This document shows, piece by piece, positions 24,009 to 32,757 of a DNA stretch of 64,000 nucleotides (positions within the stretch are counted from its first letter, which is position 1; every line of letters starts with the position of its first letter). The position numbers and the translations under genes were made by a program. The DNA lies in contig CASEWB010000006.1 of the NCBI GenBank assembly GCA_949291545.1, positions 62,001 to 126,000 on the forward strand, read 5' to 3'. The notes beneath the pieces are model-generated. The model ran no database searches. It was not told the origin of the DNA and worked only from the letters and a program-made list of their open reading frames with translations. Origin of the DNA: an uncultured bacterium. Lineage in GTDB: Bacteria > Elusimicrobiota > Elusimicrobia > Elusimicrobiales > Elusimicrobiaceae.

Positions 24009-24568
24009 CACAACGTCACAGGCAATTTGGGAACCATCGGGTTCCCCTTTAATTCGGAAGTATCCGTCAACCCCATATATTCCATACAAATAGCCATATC
24101 CTGTTCGTTGCTCCAATCGGGCACGCAGACCGTTTGATTGGAGTCAAACGGGCGCACTAACTGATAGTTGTATCCGCCCTTTCCCACCCGGCGGGCCACC
24201 ATAAACCAACGTTCTGTGGCGTCCTGCTCAAACGAAACGGCAAACCCCGGGTTGGGAATTCCGGTCAACACACCGCCGCGGGTATAGAAAACCGTATTGC
24301 TTTTGCCATTTGCGTAATCGTTCTGGTCCCGCGGGGTACGGACTTCCAACGGAGCGGCGTCCAGCTGGTGCCAGTACGGCGTATAATGCTGATATTTCAG
24401 GAAATTCCGTTCCTGGGCGGAAAGGGAAGTGCCCACCAAAGTATCCACCTCGGCTATACGCATACGTTCGATAAAGCGCCCATAATACATGACAGCGAAA
24501 CTGGATAAGATAGCAATAATGATTATCACAATTATTAGTTCCGTAAGCGTAAAACCTTGTTTGTTCAT
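24008..24568 (-). CDS. Type IV prepilin 2, coupled to the LtaS-like gene
   Basis: 186 aa. Leader MNKQG then FTLTELIIVIIIIAILSSFAV, with E5. The globular part (KYQHYTPYWHQLDAAP, GKGGYNYQLVRPF) contains two cysteines. It differs clearly from the other pilins, and its stop overlaps the LtaS-like start by one base. The ribosome site GGGGAG lies 6 nt upstream. It follows marC by 32 bp and may share its transcript. A minor pilin that works with, or is modified by, the membrane phosphotransferase is one reading. Confidence 0.9.
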   Translation of the reverse strand: MNKQGFTLTELIIVIIIIAILSSFAVMYYGRFIERMRIAEVDTLVGTSLSAQERNFLKYQHYTPYWHQLDAAPLEVRTPRDQNDYANGKSNTVFYTRGGVLTGIPNPGFAVSFEQDATERWFMVARRVGKGGYNYQLVRPFDSNQTVCVPDWSNEQDMAICMEYMGLTDTSELKGNPMVPKLPVTL

Positions 24569-24600
24569 ACATCTCCCCTTTTTTACTTCCCAAAGGCGGG

Positions 24601-25191
24601 TTAGAGGCTCATAAAAGTAGAAATGCCGCCCATTACCATATCCACGGACATTAAAATCAGGATCATACCCGTCAGCCGTTCAATGGCAATCAACCCGCGT
24701 TTGCCAAGCAGGTTGCTCAGCGGGAAAGAGGCCATTAAAATCAACGAGTTAATCAACGAGGCTACCAACACCGCCCCCAGCGTGATTAATTTGTTGGACT
24801 GCTGGGCCGCCGTAATCATTACCATAGAAAGTGCCGCCGGGCCGGCCACCAACGGGATAGCAAGCGGCACCACAAAAGGTTCGTCTTCTTTCGGGTCGCT
24901 TTTGGGATCTTCTTCCCCGCCGCCAAACACTAATTTAACCGAAATAATAAACAAAATAATCCCGCCCGCAATGCTCAGCGAATATTCGTGAATACCAAAT
25001 GCGTGCAAGAACCATTTTCCCAAAAACAAAAACGCCACCATAATCAGCAAGGCAATTCCCAATTCGCGCAGCAATACCGTTTTGCGCCGTTCGGGGGCAA
25101 CTTTTTTAAGGGCGGTAATAAACAGCGGGATATTTCCAAAGCCGTCCATTACCAACGCCAACGTAATGACAGACGAAATAAACGAATCCAT
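24601..25191 (-). CDS. MarC-family inner-membrane protein
   Basis: 196 aa with six hydrophobic segments and the MarC features: ALVMDGFGNIPLF early, AGGIILFIISVKLVFG, and VPLAIPLVAGPAALSMVM. MarC proteins are of uncertain function, perhaps small-molecule transport. The ATG at 25191 is chosen because AAGGAG lies 8 nt upstream; a TTG 18 nt earlier overlaps that site. Confidence 0.9.
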   Translation of the reverse strand: MDSFISSVITLALVMDGFGNIPLFITALKKVAPERRKTVLLRELGIALLIMVAFLFLGKWFLHAFGIHEYSLSIAGGIILFIISVKLVFGGGEEDPKSDPKEDEPFVVPLAIPLVAGPAALSMVMITAAQQSNKLITLGAVLVASLINSLILMASFPLSNLLGKRGLIAIERLTGMILILMSVDMVMGGISTFMSL

Positions 25192-25338
25192 ACCTACAAC
25201 TCCTTCCAATAAATCTCAAATTTCCGGCCATTTCATACGTTAAAACCGGGTTCTTTCCTATATAGTATAGCAAAAATGCTACGCCCTGGCTGGGGGCGCC
25301 GCTTTGTACCCATACAGCCAATTTAGTATGATATTACT

Positions 25339-26694
25339 ATGTTTGACGAACACAAAAACAGCGTAATCAGCATTATTAAATGGTTCTTTTGGGCAACCGT
25401 TATCGGGTGCATTGTTGGGGCGTTGGACGCGTTATTTTTAAAAATATTGGACGCGGCCATCTCCTTCCGCAACGGGATACCGCTTTTTTACTTTGGACTG
25501 CCGTTTGTGCTCTATGGCGTAGCGGTGCTGGGGCGCAAAGTGGCCCGGCGCGATATCGATTACACCACCGACGCTGTCATCAACAAAATCAATTCATATC
25601 GTTCTATATCGTTTATTTCCATTTTAAAAGGGTTTGTTCTATCCATTGTTACGATGGTAACCGGCGGCTCTGCCGGTAAAGAAGCCCCCTGTGCCGACGT
25701 AGGTGCGGGGATATCTTCCATTTTAGCCAAGCTGATGCATATGAACCCGCAGGACCAGCGCAAAATGATGATTTGCGGCGTAAGCGCCGGCTTTGCAGGG
25801 GTGTTTGGGGTACCAATATCGGGGGCATTGTTCGGGCTGGAAGTGCTGTGGGCTGGACACATTTTTTATGAAGTAATGTTCCCCGCCTTGGTGGCCGGGA
25901 TAACCGCTTTCCAAGTAACTTCTTTCTTAGGCGTAGATTATATTTACCACCCCATTCATTTTGTACCGGTGTTCTCGGAACAGTTTTTTTTGAAAATGAT
26001 TATCGCCGGAATGTTCTTTGGGCTGGTGTCCGTATTGTTTATTGAAATCACAAAATTTATCCGGGTCATTTTCCGCTATTTAGTATTTAAAGTGCGCTTA
26101 TTTTGGACGTGCGTTATTGGCGGGTTATTTTTGGTGGCGGTGGGATATTTTATTTCGCCCCTCTATTTGGGGTTGGGTATGCCGGGGATAGAAAATGTGC
26201 TCAGCGGCAACCCGCCGGATTCCCCTTTCGGTTTTTTGTATAAGATGGTTACCACTTCCGTTACGTTTGCCGCAGGAGGAATTGGAGGCATAGTAACGCC
26301 GATCTTCTTTGTGGGGGCGCAAGCTGGCGCAATGCTGGCCGATTTTATGCGGGTAGACAGCGCCACATTAGCCGCCCTGGGGTTGGTAGCCGTTCTGGCG
26401 GGAACCGCCAACACTCCGCTGGCGGCCAGCATTATGGCAATAGAACTCTTCGGCCCGAAAATTGCCCCTTACGCCGCCGTAGCGTGCGTAATTAGTTTTT
26501 TAGTAACCGGGCAGCAAAGCATCTACCCCAGCCAACGGATTTCTTTGGAAGGAGGCAAAGCGGGCGAAGCCCCCAGCCAGCCGGAAAGGCCTTCCTACGA
26601 ATTGACGGAACAAAAAATGCCCACCCGCAAAGGGCTGATTAAAAAAACATTGTGGAAGATGGTAAAACACTTAATCCCAACTAAAACGAAATAA
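25339..26694 (+). CDS. ClC-family chloride (or fluoride) channel/antiporter
   Basis: 451 aa with about ten to twelve membrane segments. Ion-pathway signatures are GGSAGKEAP (residues about 108-116, with the gating glutamate) and GGIGGIVTPIF (about 313-323). The first differs from the E. coli GREGP pattern by insertion of residues, so selectivity is open. The last 60 residues are a charged cytosolic tail without CBS domains. A glycosyltransferase gene follows 8 bp later. Confidence 0.9.
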   Translation: MFDEHKNSVISIIKWFFWATVIGCIVGALDALFLKILDAAISFRNGIPLFYFGLPFVLYGVAVLGRKVARRDIDYTTDAVINKINSYRSISFISILKGFVLSIVTMVTGGSAGKEAPCADVGAGISSILAKLMHMNPQDQRKMMICGVSAGFAGVFGVPISGALFGLEVLWAGHIFYEVMFPALVAGITAFQVTSFLGVDYIYHPIHFVPVFSEQFFLKMIIAGMFFGLVSVLFIEITKFIRVIFRYLVFKVRLFWTCVIGGLFLVAVGYFISPLYLGLGMPGIENVLSGNPPDSPFGFLYKMVTTSVTFAAGGIGGIVTPIFFVGAQAGAMLADFMRVDSATLAALGLVAVLAGTANTPLAASIMAIELFGPKIAPYAAVACVISFLVTGQQSIYPSQRISLEGGKAGEAPSQPERPSYELTEQKMPTRKGLIKKTLWKMVKHLIPTKTK

Positions 26695-26702
26695 ATAATC
26701 CT

Positions 26703-27680
26703 ATGCCCCGAATAAGCATTATTATCCCCGTATACAACTCCAGTACTTTTTTACCCTGTTGTTTAGACAGCGTATTACGGCAGACAGCAACCGATTTAGA
26801 AATTCTTTGCATAGATAACAATTCCACCGATAATTCGTTGGAAATTCTGCGCCAATATGCCCAAAAAGACCCTCGCATTCGAGTCTTTCAACAACCATTG
26901 CAGGGGCAGTCTGCCGCCCGCAATATGGGGTTAGATTATGCCACCGGACAATATATTGGGTTTGTAGACAGCGACGACGAAATAGACCCGTGCTATTATT
27001 CAGTTCTATACCAAGCTGCTATTCAAACACAGGCTGATGTCGTTTGTACCGGCTGCCAAGAAATATCCCCCGGGCACATTCCACAACCAGTACAATATCA
27101 AGCGGCCTTTGTATGCCCCCGGTGGAACATGCGTTGGCGTGCAAACAGCGCCGCTTGGGCCAAATTATATAGCAGAAAATTTATTGAACAAAACGCTTTG
27201 CGCTTTGCAAACGGCCTAACCTGGGAAGATGTATTGTGGGTACTCCAAACTCTTTACAAAGCAAATAAGGTAGCAATTGTTAGAGGAAACGGGTATTTTT
27301 ATAAAACTAATCCCCAAGGAACGGTGGCACAAGCTACCACTAAAAACCGAGCCAAAACTTTACACGATGTCCAAACTATTTTTCAATTATCGCAAGATTT
27401 TATTTCCCAAAATGAAAGCAATCCCCGTAAACGGACAATGCTAATTGAATTTATAACTCTTAAATTATTTTTTTCTTCTTTAATTCAAAACTGTCCCGCT
27501 CTACTGCACAAAATATCTGCTTGGACGCGCTGGAAACAAAGAAACGGTCTTTTACTGGCCGGCTTCCCTTTCTGTTTTTGGGAATACAGAGAGTATCACG
27601 AACAATTCTATTGTGTTTTGCGCCTATTCGGATTAAAGATTCGGTTATGGAAGCTTAAATATCCACCGTTAAGTTTTTGA
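26703..27680 (+). CDS. Family 2 glycosyltransferase
   Basis: 325 aa, GT-A fold: ISIIIPVYNSSTFLPCCLDS at 4-23, LEILCIDNNSTDNS, QSAARNMGLDYATGQYIGF and the metal-binding VDSDDEID. It would transfer a sugar from an NDP-sugar to an envelope glycan at the inner face of the membrane. No membrane segments are evident except hydrophobic stretches near the C-terminus. It is visibly more AT-rich than its neighbours. A terminator follows. Confidence 0.9.
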   Translation: MPRISIIIPVYNSSTFLPCCLDSVLRQTATDLEILCIDNNSTDNSLEILRQYAQKDPRIRVFQQPLQGQSAARNMGLDYATGQYIGFVDSDDEIDPCYYSVLYQAAIQTQADVVCTGCQEISPGHIPQPVQYQAAFVCPRWNMRWRANSAAWAKLYSRKFIEQNALRFANGLTWEDVLWVLQTLYKANKVAIVRGNGYFYKTNPQGTVAQATTKNRAKTLHDVQTIFQLSQDFISQNESNPRKRTMLIEFITLKLFFSSLIQNCPALLHKISAWTRWKQRNGLLLAGFPFCFWEYREYHEQFYCVLRLFGLKIRLWKLKYPPLSF

Positions 27681-27689
27681 TCTATACAG

Positions 27690-27716
27690 AAAGCCCCGGC
27701 AGAAACCGGGGCTGTT
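27690..27716. terminator. Terminator after the glycosyltransferase gene
   Basis: AGCCCCGG, CAGAAA loop, CCGGGGCT, followed by GTTTGT on the plus strand. It lies between convergent genes and resembles, in inverted orientation, the hairpin at 28366-28393. Confidence 0.7.
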
Positions 27717-27727
27717 TGTAAAAAGAG

Positions 27728-28240
27728 TCATCCAGGACATAAGTTGTCATTTAGCATTTTACATAGCACCGTATCCCCCCAACACGAACAGGTTTGCTTT
27801 TCGGCATGTTCCAAAGGATATTGGGCTATAATTTTAACTGACCCAGACGGGCAAGGGCCGGCTGGGTCAGCTTTTCCCGGACAGTACTCCACATAAATCC
27901 TTCCCGCCAGGCTAATATTGGCATCCACCCGATAATCCGGGCAGTAAAAATCCATGCTGTTCCCGCTCAGTTTCCGACATTCGGAAAATACTTCTATATC
28001 CAATCCGGAGGGATCCGTCGGATATGAACCGTTGGCGATGTAATATACTTCGGCGGCTTTCTTATATGATGCCATTTTTTGAATGAAGTCCGTTAAACGC
28101 GCTTTTTCCACTGCCCGTTGATACAGCGGAACAGCTACTGCCGCCAATATCCCAATAATTAAAACGACCACCAATAGCTCTATTAGCGTAAACCCGGCAT
28201 TTTTTCTCGTCGGGCCGGTTTTTTGATAAATTTTGTTCAT
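27728..28240 (-). CDS. Type IV prepilin 3 (leaderless type A)
   Basis: 170 aa from ATG at 28240. Leader MNKIYQKTGPTRKNAG then FTLIELLVVVLIIGILAAVAV with E5; the leader is long for a type IVa pilin. The globular part has paired cysteines (YCPDYR, EYCPGKAD, TCSCWGD, LCPG). No Shine-Dalgarno site precedes the start; the -10 box ends 7 nt before the A of ATG, so the mRNA probably begins at the start codon. Confidence 0.9.
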   Translation of the reverse strand: MNKIYQKTGPTRKNAGFTLIELLVVVLIIGILAAVAVPLYQRAVEKARLTDFIQKMASYKKAAEVYYIANGSYPTDPSGLDIEVFSECRKLSGNSMDFYCPDYRVDANISLAGRIYVEYCPGKADPAGPCPSGSVKIIAQYPLEHAEKQTCSCWGDTVLCKMLNDNLCPG

Positions 28241-28260
28241 AGCCAAAGTTTATCAAAAAA
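28219..28260. repeat. Inverted repeat across the pilin 3 start codon
   Basis: Arms of 17 bp (28219-28235 and 28244-28260) with one mismatch, centred on the 8-bp loop that contains the ATG. Conserved at two other pilin genes. Confidence 0.75.
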
Positions 28261-28273
28261 AAAAACAAAACAA
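28247..28273 (-). promoter_or_regulatory. Poly-T spacer promoter of pilin 3 (15-bp spacer)
   Basis: TTGTTT, then TG-T11-GA, then TAAACT. The spacer is 15 bp, shorter than the optimal 17, which predicts weak activity. Relatives at 41361-41388 and 42704-42732 have T12 (16 bp) and T13 (17 bp). Confidence 0.65.
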
Positions 28274-28365
28274 GCCCTAAAGGATATCCTCTTTTACTCC
28301 AAGGCTCCTCTTTTCCAACGCTTCGCACAGTAGGCTGTACCACAACCCCACAAGGATCAATAAAA

Positions 28366-28393
28366 ACAGCCCCGGCAGGAACCGGGGCTTTTT
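28366..28393. terminator. Bidirectional terminator after the adenosine deaminase gene
   Basis: AGCCCCGG, CAGGAA loop, CCGGGGCT with T-rich tails on both strands. It ends the leftward adenosine deaminase transcript. Confidence 0.8.
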
Positions 28394-28411
28394 ATTTAAA
28401 ACATCCAACCT

Positions 28412-29635
28412 TTAATACAAAGGCACACCGTATTCTTTGGCCAAGGTATTATAGCGGTCAATCACCTTGCGCACAAAGCGGCGCTTCTCCACATAACTGC
28501 CCGGGAAGAACCCGCTCTTAAAACCAGCGATTACGATGTTTTTTAATTCTTTCGGAGCCAAGGGCACATTGCGCACCAAAAGTTCCATCTCTTTCGTAAC
28601 GGTGGTGTTGGAAACCAAGCGGTTATCCGTATTAATGCTTACGGGCAGGCCGCGTTTAATCATTTCTTTAATCGGGTGGTCTTTAACGGACTTAATCTGC
28701 GGCAAGGTTTGCAAGTTGCTTGTTAAGCAAACTTCAATACCAATACGCTCGCTGGCAATATAGTCCGCCAAAGAATTAACATATTCTTCTTTATTTTTGA
28801 CTTTTTTATCCTTAATCATATCCGCCGCAAACAAATGCGTGCCGTGGCCCAAGCGGTTGGCGTAACAATCGGTAATCGCTTGGAAAATGGATTCCGGCCC
28901 GTACGCCTCGCCGGAGTGAACGGTTTTGCGGATAAAATGTTTGTGCACATAGCGGTAAGCGTCCAGATGGTCTGCCGCGGGGTATCCGGCTTCTTCGCCG
29001 GCCAAGTCGAACCCGACTACGGGCAATTTTTCGTCTTTGGCTAACTTTACCACCATTTTGGCCAGTTCCAACGAAGCAATCCCAAAAATTTCGCTCTTGC
29101 TCGACTGTTCCAACGCTTTCATCAGCCCGGCATAATAAGGAGACATAAATTGGTTAAAATTGCGCATCGCGCACGCAATCACCCCAAAATAAAACTCCAA
29201 ATCGTCCCCTTTTTTTACCGCCGCCGAAGCGTTGTGCTCTTTCTGGGCCCGCAGCAACCCACGCACCACCGCGCGCACGGCTTCCTGCGCGGTTAGCTTG
29301 TCGTTGGCGTGCAGCTGCGGCGCGAAGCGTACTTCCAAATAGCGCACGCCTTCGGCAATGGCGTCCTGCCCCAGTTCATAGGCAATCCGTTCAATATTTT
29401 CGGCATTTTGCATCACGGCCCCGGTGTAAGAAAAACCTTTCAAGTATTCCACCAGCGACTCGTATTTATCCTTAAATACTTTTTGGCGCAGGCCCTTTTC
29501 GGTATAATCCGGCAGTTCCACCCCTTCTTTTTTAGCCAGCTCAATTAAGGTGGACAAGCGCAAAGAACCGTCCAAATGAACGTGCAAATCCGCTTTGGGA
29601 ATGCGTTTTAAGAACTCGGCAGGCACTCGTTTCAT
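28412..29635 (-). CDS. Adenosine deaminase-family hydrolase
   Basis: 407 aa. Metal ligands HVH in PKADLHVHLDGSLR (about 16-20), KTVHSGEAYG, a GHGTHL histidine and the catalytic aspartates in SINTDNR are all present, the order expected of adenosine/AMP deaminase-like amidohydrolases. It would convert adenosine to inosine for purine salvage. It is slightly longer than typical adenosine deaminase (about 340 aa) owing to inserts around 140-160. It starts 1 bp after the cysS stop, at the end of a long operon. Confidence 0.92.
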   Translation of the reverse strand: MKRVPAEFLKRIPKADLHVHLDGSLRLSTLIELAKKEGVELPDYTEKGLRQKVFKDKYESLVEYLKGFSYTGAVMQNAENIERIAYELGQDAIAEGVRYLEVRFAPQLHANDKLTAQEAVRAVVRGLLRAQKEHNASAAVKKGDDLEFYFGVIACAMRNFNQFMSPYYAGLMKALEQSSKSEIFGIASLELAKMVVKLAKDEKLPVVGFDLAGEEAGYPAADHLDAYRYVHKHFIRKTVHSGEAYGPESIFQAITDCYANRLGHGTHLFAADMIKDKKVKNKEEYVNSLADYIASERIGIEVCLTSNLQTLPQIKSVKDHPIKEMIKRGLPVSINTDNRLVSNTTVTKEMELLVRNVPLAPKELKNIVIAGFKSGFFPGSYVEKRRFVRKVIDRYNTLAKEYGVPLY

Positions 29636-29636
29636 A

Positions 29637-31037
29637 TTATTTTTTCTCCGTTTGCTGTCCTTGCGGTGTATCTTTTACGATATACCCCGCCTGGGCGATA
29701 GCGTCGCGCAATTCGTCGGATTTTTTCCAATCCTTGGCGGCGCGGGCGCGGGCGCGTTCTTCCAACAAGGCCGTCACTTCGGCAGGCAGTTGGGCAGCCG
29801 CGGCCGCGGGTTGTGCAAACAAATCAAGCGACAAAATCGTATCGGCAAATTGCAGAAAATCCAACTTTTCCGCCGGCGTAAGCTCCGCACTGCGTACGGC
29901 TTCCCAAGTAATGGCCAAGGCTTTGGGAGCGTTCAAATCGTCCTCCATGGCTGCCGTAAATTTTTGTTTCCACATGCGCGAGTTTTCGGTTTCCTGGGCT
30001 TGCCCATTGGCCGACGCTTTGGCCTGTGCGCAAAGGGTGCGGAGATTTTTTAAGCTCTTGGCGGCGCTGTCCATACTTTCGTACGAAAACTCCAACTGGG
30101 TGCGGTAGTGCGCCCCCAAGCAGAGGTAGCGGTAAGCCAGCGGCTCGTAGCCTTTTTCCTTAAGGACGTCCAACGTTACAAACGTCCCGCCGGATTTGGA
30201 CATTTTACCCGAGCGCAAAATCAAAAATTCGCCGTGCACCCAATAGTTAACGTACTTTTCGCCGGTGGCAGCTTCGCTTTGGGCGATTTCGTTGGTGTGG
30301 TGAATGGTTACATGGTCAATGCCGCCGCAATGGATGTCCAAGGTATGCCCCAAATATTTCATAGCCATAGCGGAGCACTCAATGTGCCAGCCGGGGAACC
30401 CCACTCCCCAAGGGCTGTCCCATTCCATTTGGCGTTTTTTGTCTTTGGGCGAGAATTTCCATAAGGCAAAATCCGTCGGGTTGCGTTTTTCGTCGCTCAT
30501 TTCCACCCGGGCGCCGCCTTGCAAACCACTGATACGCGCATGGCCTACCAGCGCGTCGTAGCGGCCGAACTTAGACGTATCGTAATAAATCCCGTCGGAA
30601 GTGCGGTAGGTGTAGCCTTTTTCTTCCAGCGTTTTGACAAGCGCAATCATTTCTTTAATATGCTCCGTGGCGCGGCTGATAATGGTAGGCCGCGTACAGT
30701 GCAGCGCATCGTAATCCTGCCAGAATTTAGCTTCGTAAAATTTGGCGATATCCCACGCGCTTTTGCCTTCGCGCGCGGTAGCCACTTCCATTTTGTCTTC
30801 GCCGTCGTCGGCGTCGGAGACCAAATGCCCCACATCCGTCACGTTCATTACATGCTTTAACGGATAGTGCAGGCGAATGGTGCGAGAGAGCAAGTCCTCA
30901 AAAATGTAAGTACGCAAATTGCCGATGTGCGCATAATTGTACACAGTCGGGCCGCAGCAGTACATGGTTACTTGCTGTTCGTTTTGCGGTTTAAACTCGT
31001 CTTTATGGCGGGTGGCGGTGTTATATAAGTGCATCAT
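29637..31037 (-). CDS. cysS: Cysteinyl-tRNA synthetase
   Basis: 466 aa, the normal length. Signatures: MYCCGPTVYNYAHIGNLRTY (zinc cysteine and HIGH-like HIGN), GWHIECSAM, the DIHCGGIDHVTIHHTNE zinc site and KMSKS (GKMSKSGGTF). It charges tRNA-Cys in the cytosol. The first of two adjacent ATG codons is chosen for its distance to GAGG. Its start follows the upstream lipoprotein stop by 1 nt. Confidence 0.97.
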   Translation of the reverse strand: MMHLYNTATRHKDEFKPQNEQQVTMYCCGPTVYNYAHIGNLRTYIFEDLLSRTIRLHYPLKHVMNVTDVGHLVSDADDGEDKMEVATAREGKSAWDIAKFYEAKFWQDYDALHCTRPTIISRATEHIKEMIALVKTLEEKGYTYRTSDGIYYDTSKFGRYDALVGHARISGLQGGARVEMSDEKRNPTDFALWKFSPKDKKRQMEWDSPWGVGFPGWHIECSAMAMKYLGHTLDIHCGGIDHVTIHHTNEIAQSEAATGEKYVNYWVHGEFLILRSGKMSKSGGTFVTLDVLKEKGYEPLAYRYLCLGAHYRTQLEFSYESMDSAAKSLKNLRTLCAQAKASANGQAQETENSRMWKQKFTAAMEDDLNAPKALAITWEAVRSAELTPAEKLDFLQFADTILSLDLFAQPAAAAAQLPAEVTALLEERARARAAKDWKKSDELRDAIAQAGYIVKDTPQGQQTEKK

Positions 31038-31038
31038 A

Positions 31039-31605
31039 TTATTTTGCCTCTTGCATCAGCTCCACATAGGAGGAAGAAATCGTCTCAAAAAACAGTTTGC
31101 AGGTAGACTGACCAATATCGTTGGCGGATTTTTCGCTCAGCATACAGCGCACTTCAATATCCGAAAGCGGATTTACGGCCCCTACGCTGCTCATAGCATA
31201 AGTAAACCCAACGGGGCGGTATTTGCGCAGCGCTACCGAGTAGGCTTTGTCCAACGATTTTTGGAATACGGCCATTTCCCGGCGGGAAGCCGACGGCCCC
31301 AGCTTAAATTTATGGGCGGCCACATTCACCACCACATCGCCGTAGTTGCCATAGGTGCTGGCAATGTTTTCGGACGTAAAATCCTCGTCTTCGCCCAAGG
31401 GTTCAGCCTGTTGGGAAATCGTTTCCTCCGTCAGCACCGAAGGTTCCGTGGGAATATCCGAAGTAAATTCATAATAAATTTCATTTCCGGGGTAGCGGGA
31501 ATAATCAATCCCCTGGGTTACTTTTTTGCGCGAGCGGTAATCCGTCGTGCTGCACGCACACACCACCCCCGCCAATAATAAAATGGTTATCACACGAATC
31601 TTCAT
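31039..31605 (-). CDS. Small lipoprotein of unknown function
   Basis: 188 aa with a lipoprotein signal peptide MKIRVITILLLAGVVCACS (lipobox VCAC, Cys about 17). The mature part has an acidic linker, then a mixed alpha/beta domain (VVVNVAAHKFKLG, VGFTYAMSSVGAVNPLSDIEV). I do not recognise it. AAGGAG lies 6 nt before the start, and the ATG overlaps the ispDF stop (ATGA). Confidence 0.8.
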   Translation of the reverse strand: MKIRVITILLLAGVVCACSTTDYRSRKKVTQGIDYSRYPGNEIYYEFTSDIPTEPSVLTEETISQQAEPLGEDEDFTSENIASTYGNYGDVVVNVAAHKFKLGPSASRREMAVFQKSLDKAYSVALRKYRPVGFTYAMSSVGAVNPLSDIEVRCMLSEKSANDIGQSTCKLFFETISSSYVELMQEAK

Positions 31606-32753
31606 AGACTGCTCCTTATTTTTAATGTGGCCACAGCTTGGCACATAGCCGCTTCCCCGCGGCCAATTTCGCCCACATGCTCGTGGCTTTTTGATTTAAA
31701 ACTGATGCGTTCCACCGGGATTTCAAACACATTCGCCAATGACCGGCGAACCGTTTCGTAATGGGGTTTCATTTTGGGTTCTTCGGTAATGATGGTGGCG
31801 TCCATATGTTCAATTTCCGCCTGATGTGCGCGGACGATTTCCAACACTTTTTTGGCAATTGTTACGCTGGAAATACCCTTAATGGACTCGTCCGTCGGCG
31901 GGAATAAAATGCCAATTTCCCCCGCGCACAGCGCTCCTAAAATAGCATCACACAGGGCATGGAGGACCAAGTCCCCGTCGCTGTGGCCTAAAAATCCTTT
32001 CGTATGCGGGATTTCCGCCCCGCCGATAAACAACTTTCGGCCCGGTTCCAAGCGGTGCAAATCAAAGCCTAAACCGGTGCGGTAAATTACTTTTTCGTCC
32101 AAGAGAGCCTCCGCAAACACCAAATCTTCCGGGGTGGTAATTTTATTGTTTTTATAGTCGGACGGAACCACCCGCACGCGAACGCCCAGCTTTTCCACCA
32201 ACTGCGATTCGTCCGTCGCGTCTTTTTCCGCACCGAATTTTTCCAGTGCTTCGGCCAAAACTCCTCGTTGGTAACACTGCGGCGTTTGCGCCGCCCACAG
32301 GGAAGAACGGTCCAGCGTTTTTTCCACTGTGCTGTTTTGGCACACTTTTACGGTGTCTTTTACCGGCACCGCCAGCACCGCCGCGCCTTCTTGCGCGGCC
32401 GTTTGCAAACACGCCGCAATAGCTGCAGGATTCACCAGCGGCCGGGCCCCGTCGTGCACAGCTACCGTTTGGGCCTGCGGCGATACTTTTAAAAATCCGT
32501 TCTGTACCGATTCCAACCGTGTGGAACCGGGGTCCGCATAAATTAAACCCGAAAAATGGCGATTGAGTTCCGGGCGGTTTTCGGGCGGGGTTACCACCAC
32601 AATTTCCGATACGCCCGCCTTTTGAAAGGCCTCCACCGTGCGGACCAAAACGGGTTTCCCGCCGAGCGGCAACATCTGTTTGGGGCGGCCCATCCGTTTG
32701 CCGCTTCCTCCCGCTACAATCACCGCTGACGAAAAACCCGTCTTGTTTGTCAT
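31602..32753 (-). CDS. ispDF: Bifunctional IspDF (MEP pathway)
   Basis: 383 aa fusion. The N-terminal IspD part has VIVAGGSGKRMGRPKQ (CTP-binding loop) and VHDGARPLV; from about residue 230 the IspF part begins (RTGLGFDLHRL, metal D.H), with FLGHSDGDLVLHALCDAILG and ending SHEHVGEIGRGEA. It catalyses two non-consecutive steps of non-mevalonate isoprenoid synthesis. ATG at 32753 is preferred; an upstream TTG would overlap the preceding gene. Confidence 0.95.
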   Translation of the reverse strand: MTNKTGFSSAVIVAGGSGKRMGRPKQMLPLGGKPVLVRTVEAFQKAGVSEIVVVTPPENRPELNRHFSGLIYADPGSTRLESVQNGFLKVSPQAQTVAVHDGARPLVNPAAIAACLQTAAQEGAAVLAVPVKDTVKVCQNSTVEKTLDRSSLWAAQTPQCYQRGVLAEALEKFGAEKDATDESQLVEKLGVRVRVVPSDYKNNKITTPEDLVFAEALLDEKVIYRTGLGFDLHRLEPGRKLFIGGAEIPHTKGFLGHSDGDLVLHALCDAILGALCAGEIGILFPPTDESIKGISSVTIAKKVLEIVRAHQAEIEHMDATIITEEPKMKPHYETVRRSLANVFEIPVERISFKSKSHEHVGEIGRGEAAMCQAVATLKIRSSL

Positions 32754-32757
32754 ACTG

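Noticed and set aside
24009-24116. Longer N-terminus for the LtaS-like protein
   Set aside because: It overlaps the end of pilin 2 and carries no membrane segment; the TGATG start fits better.
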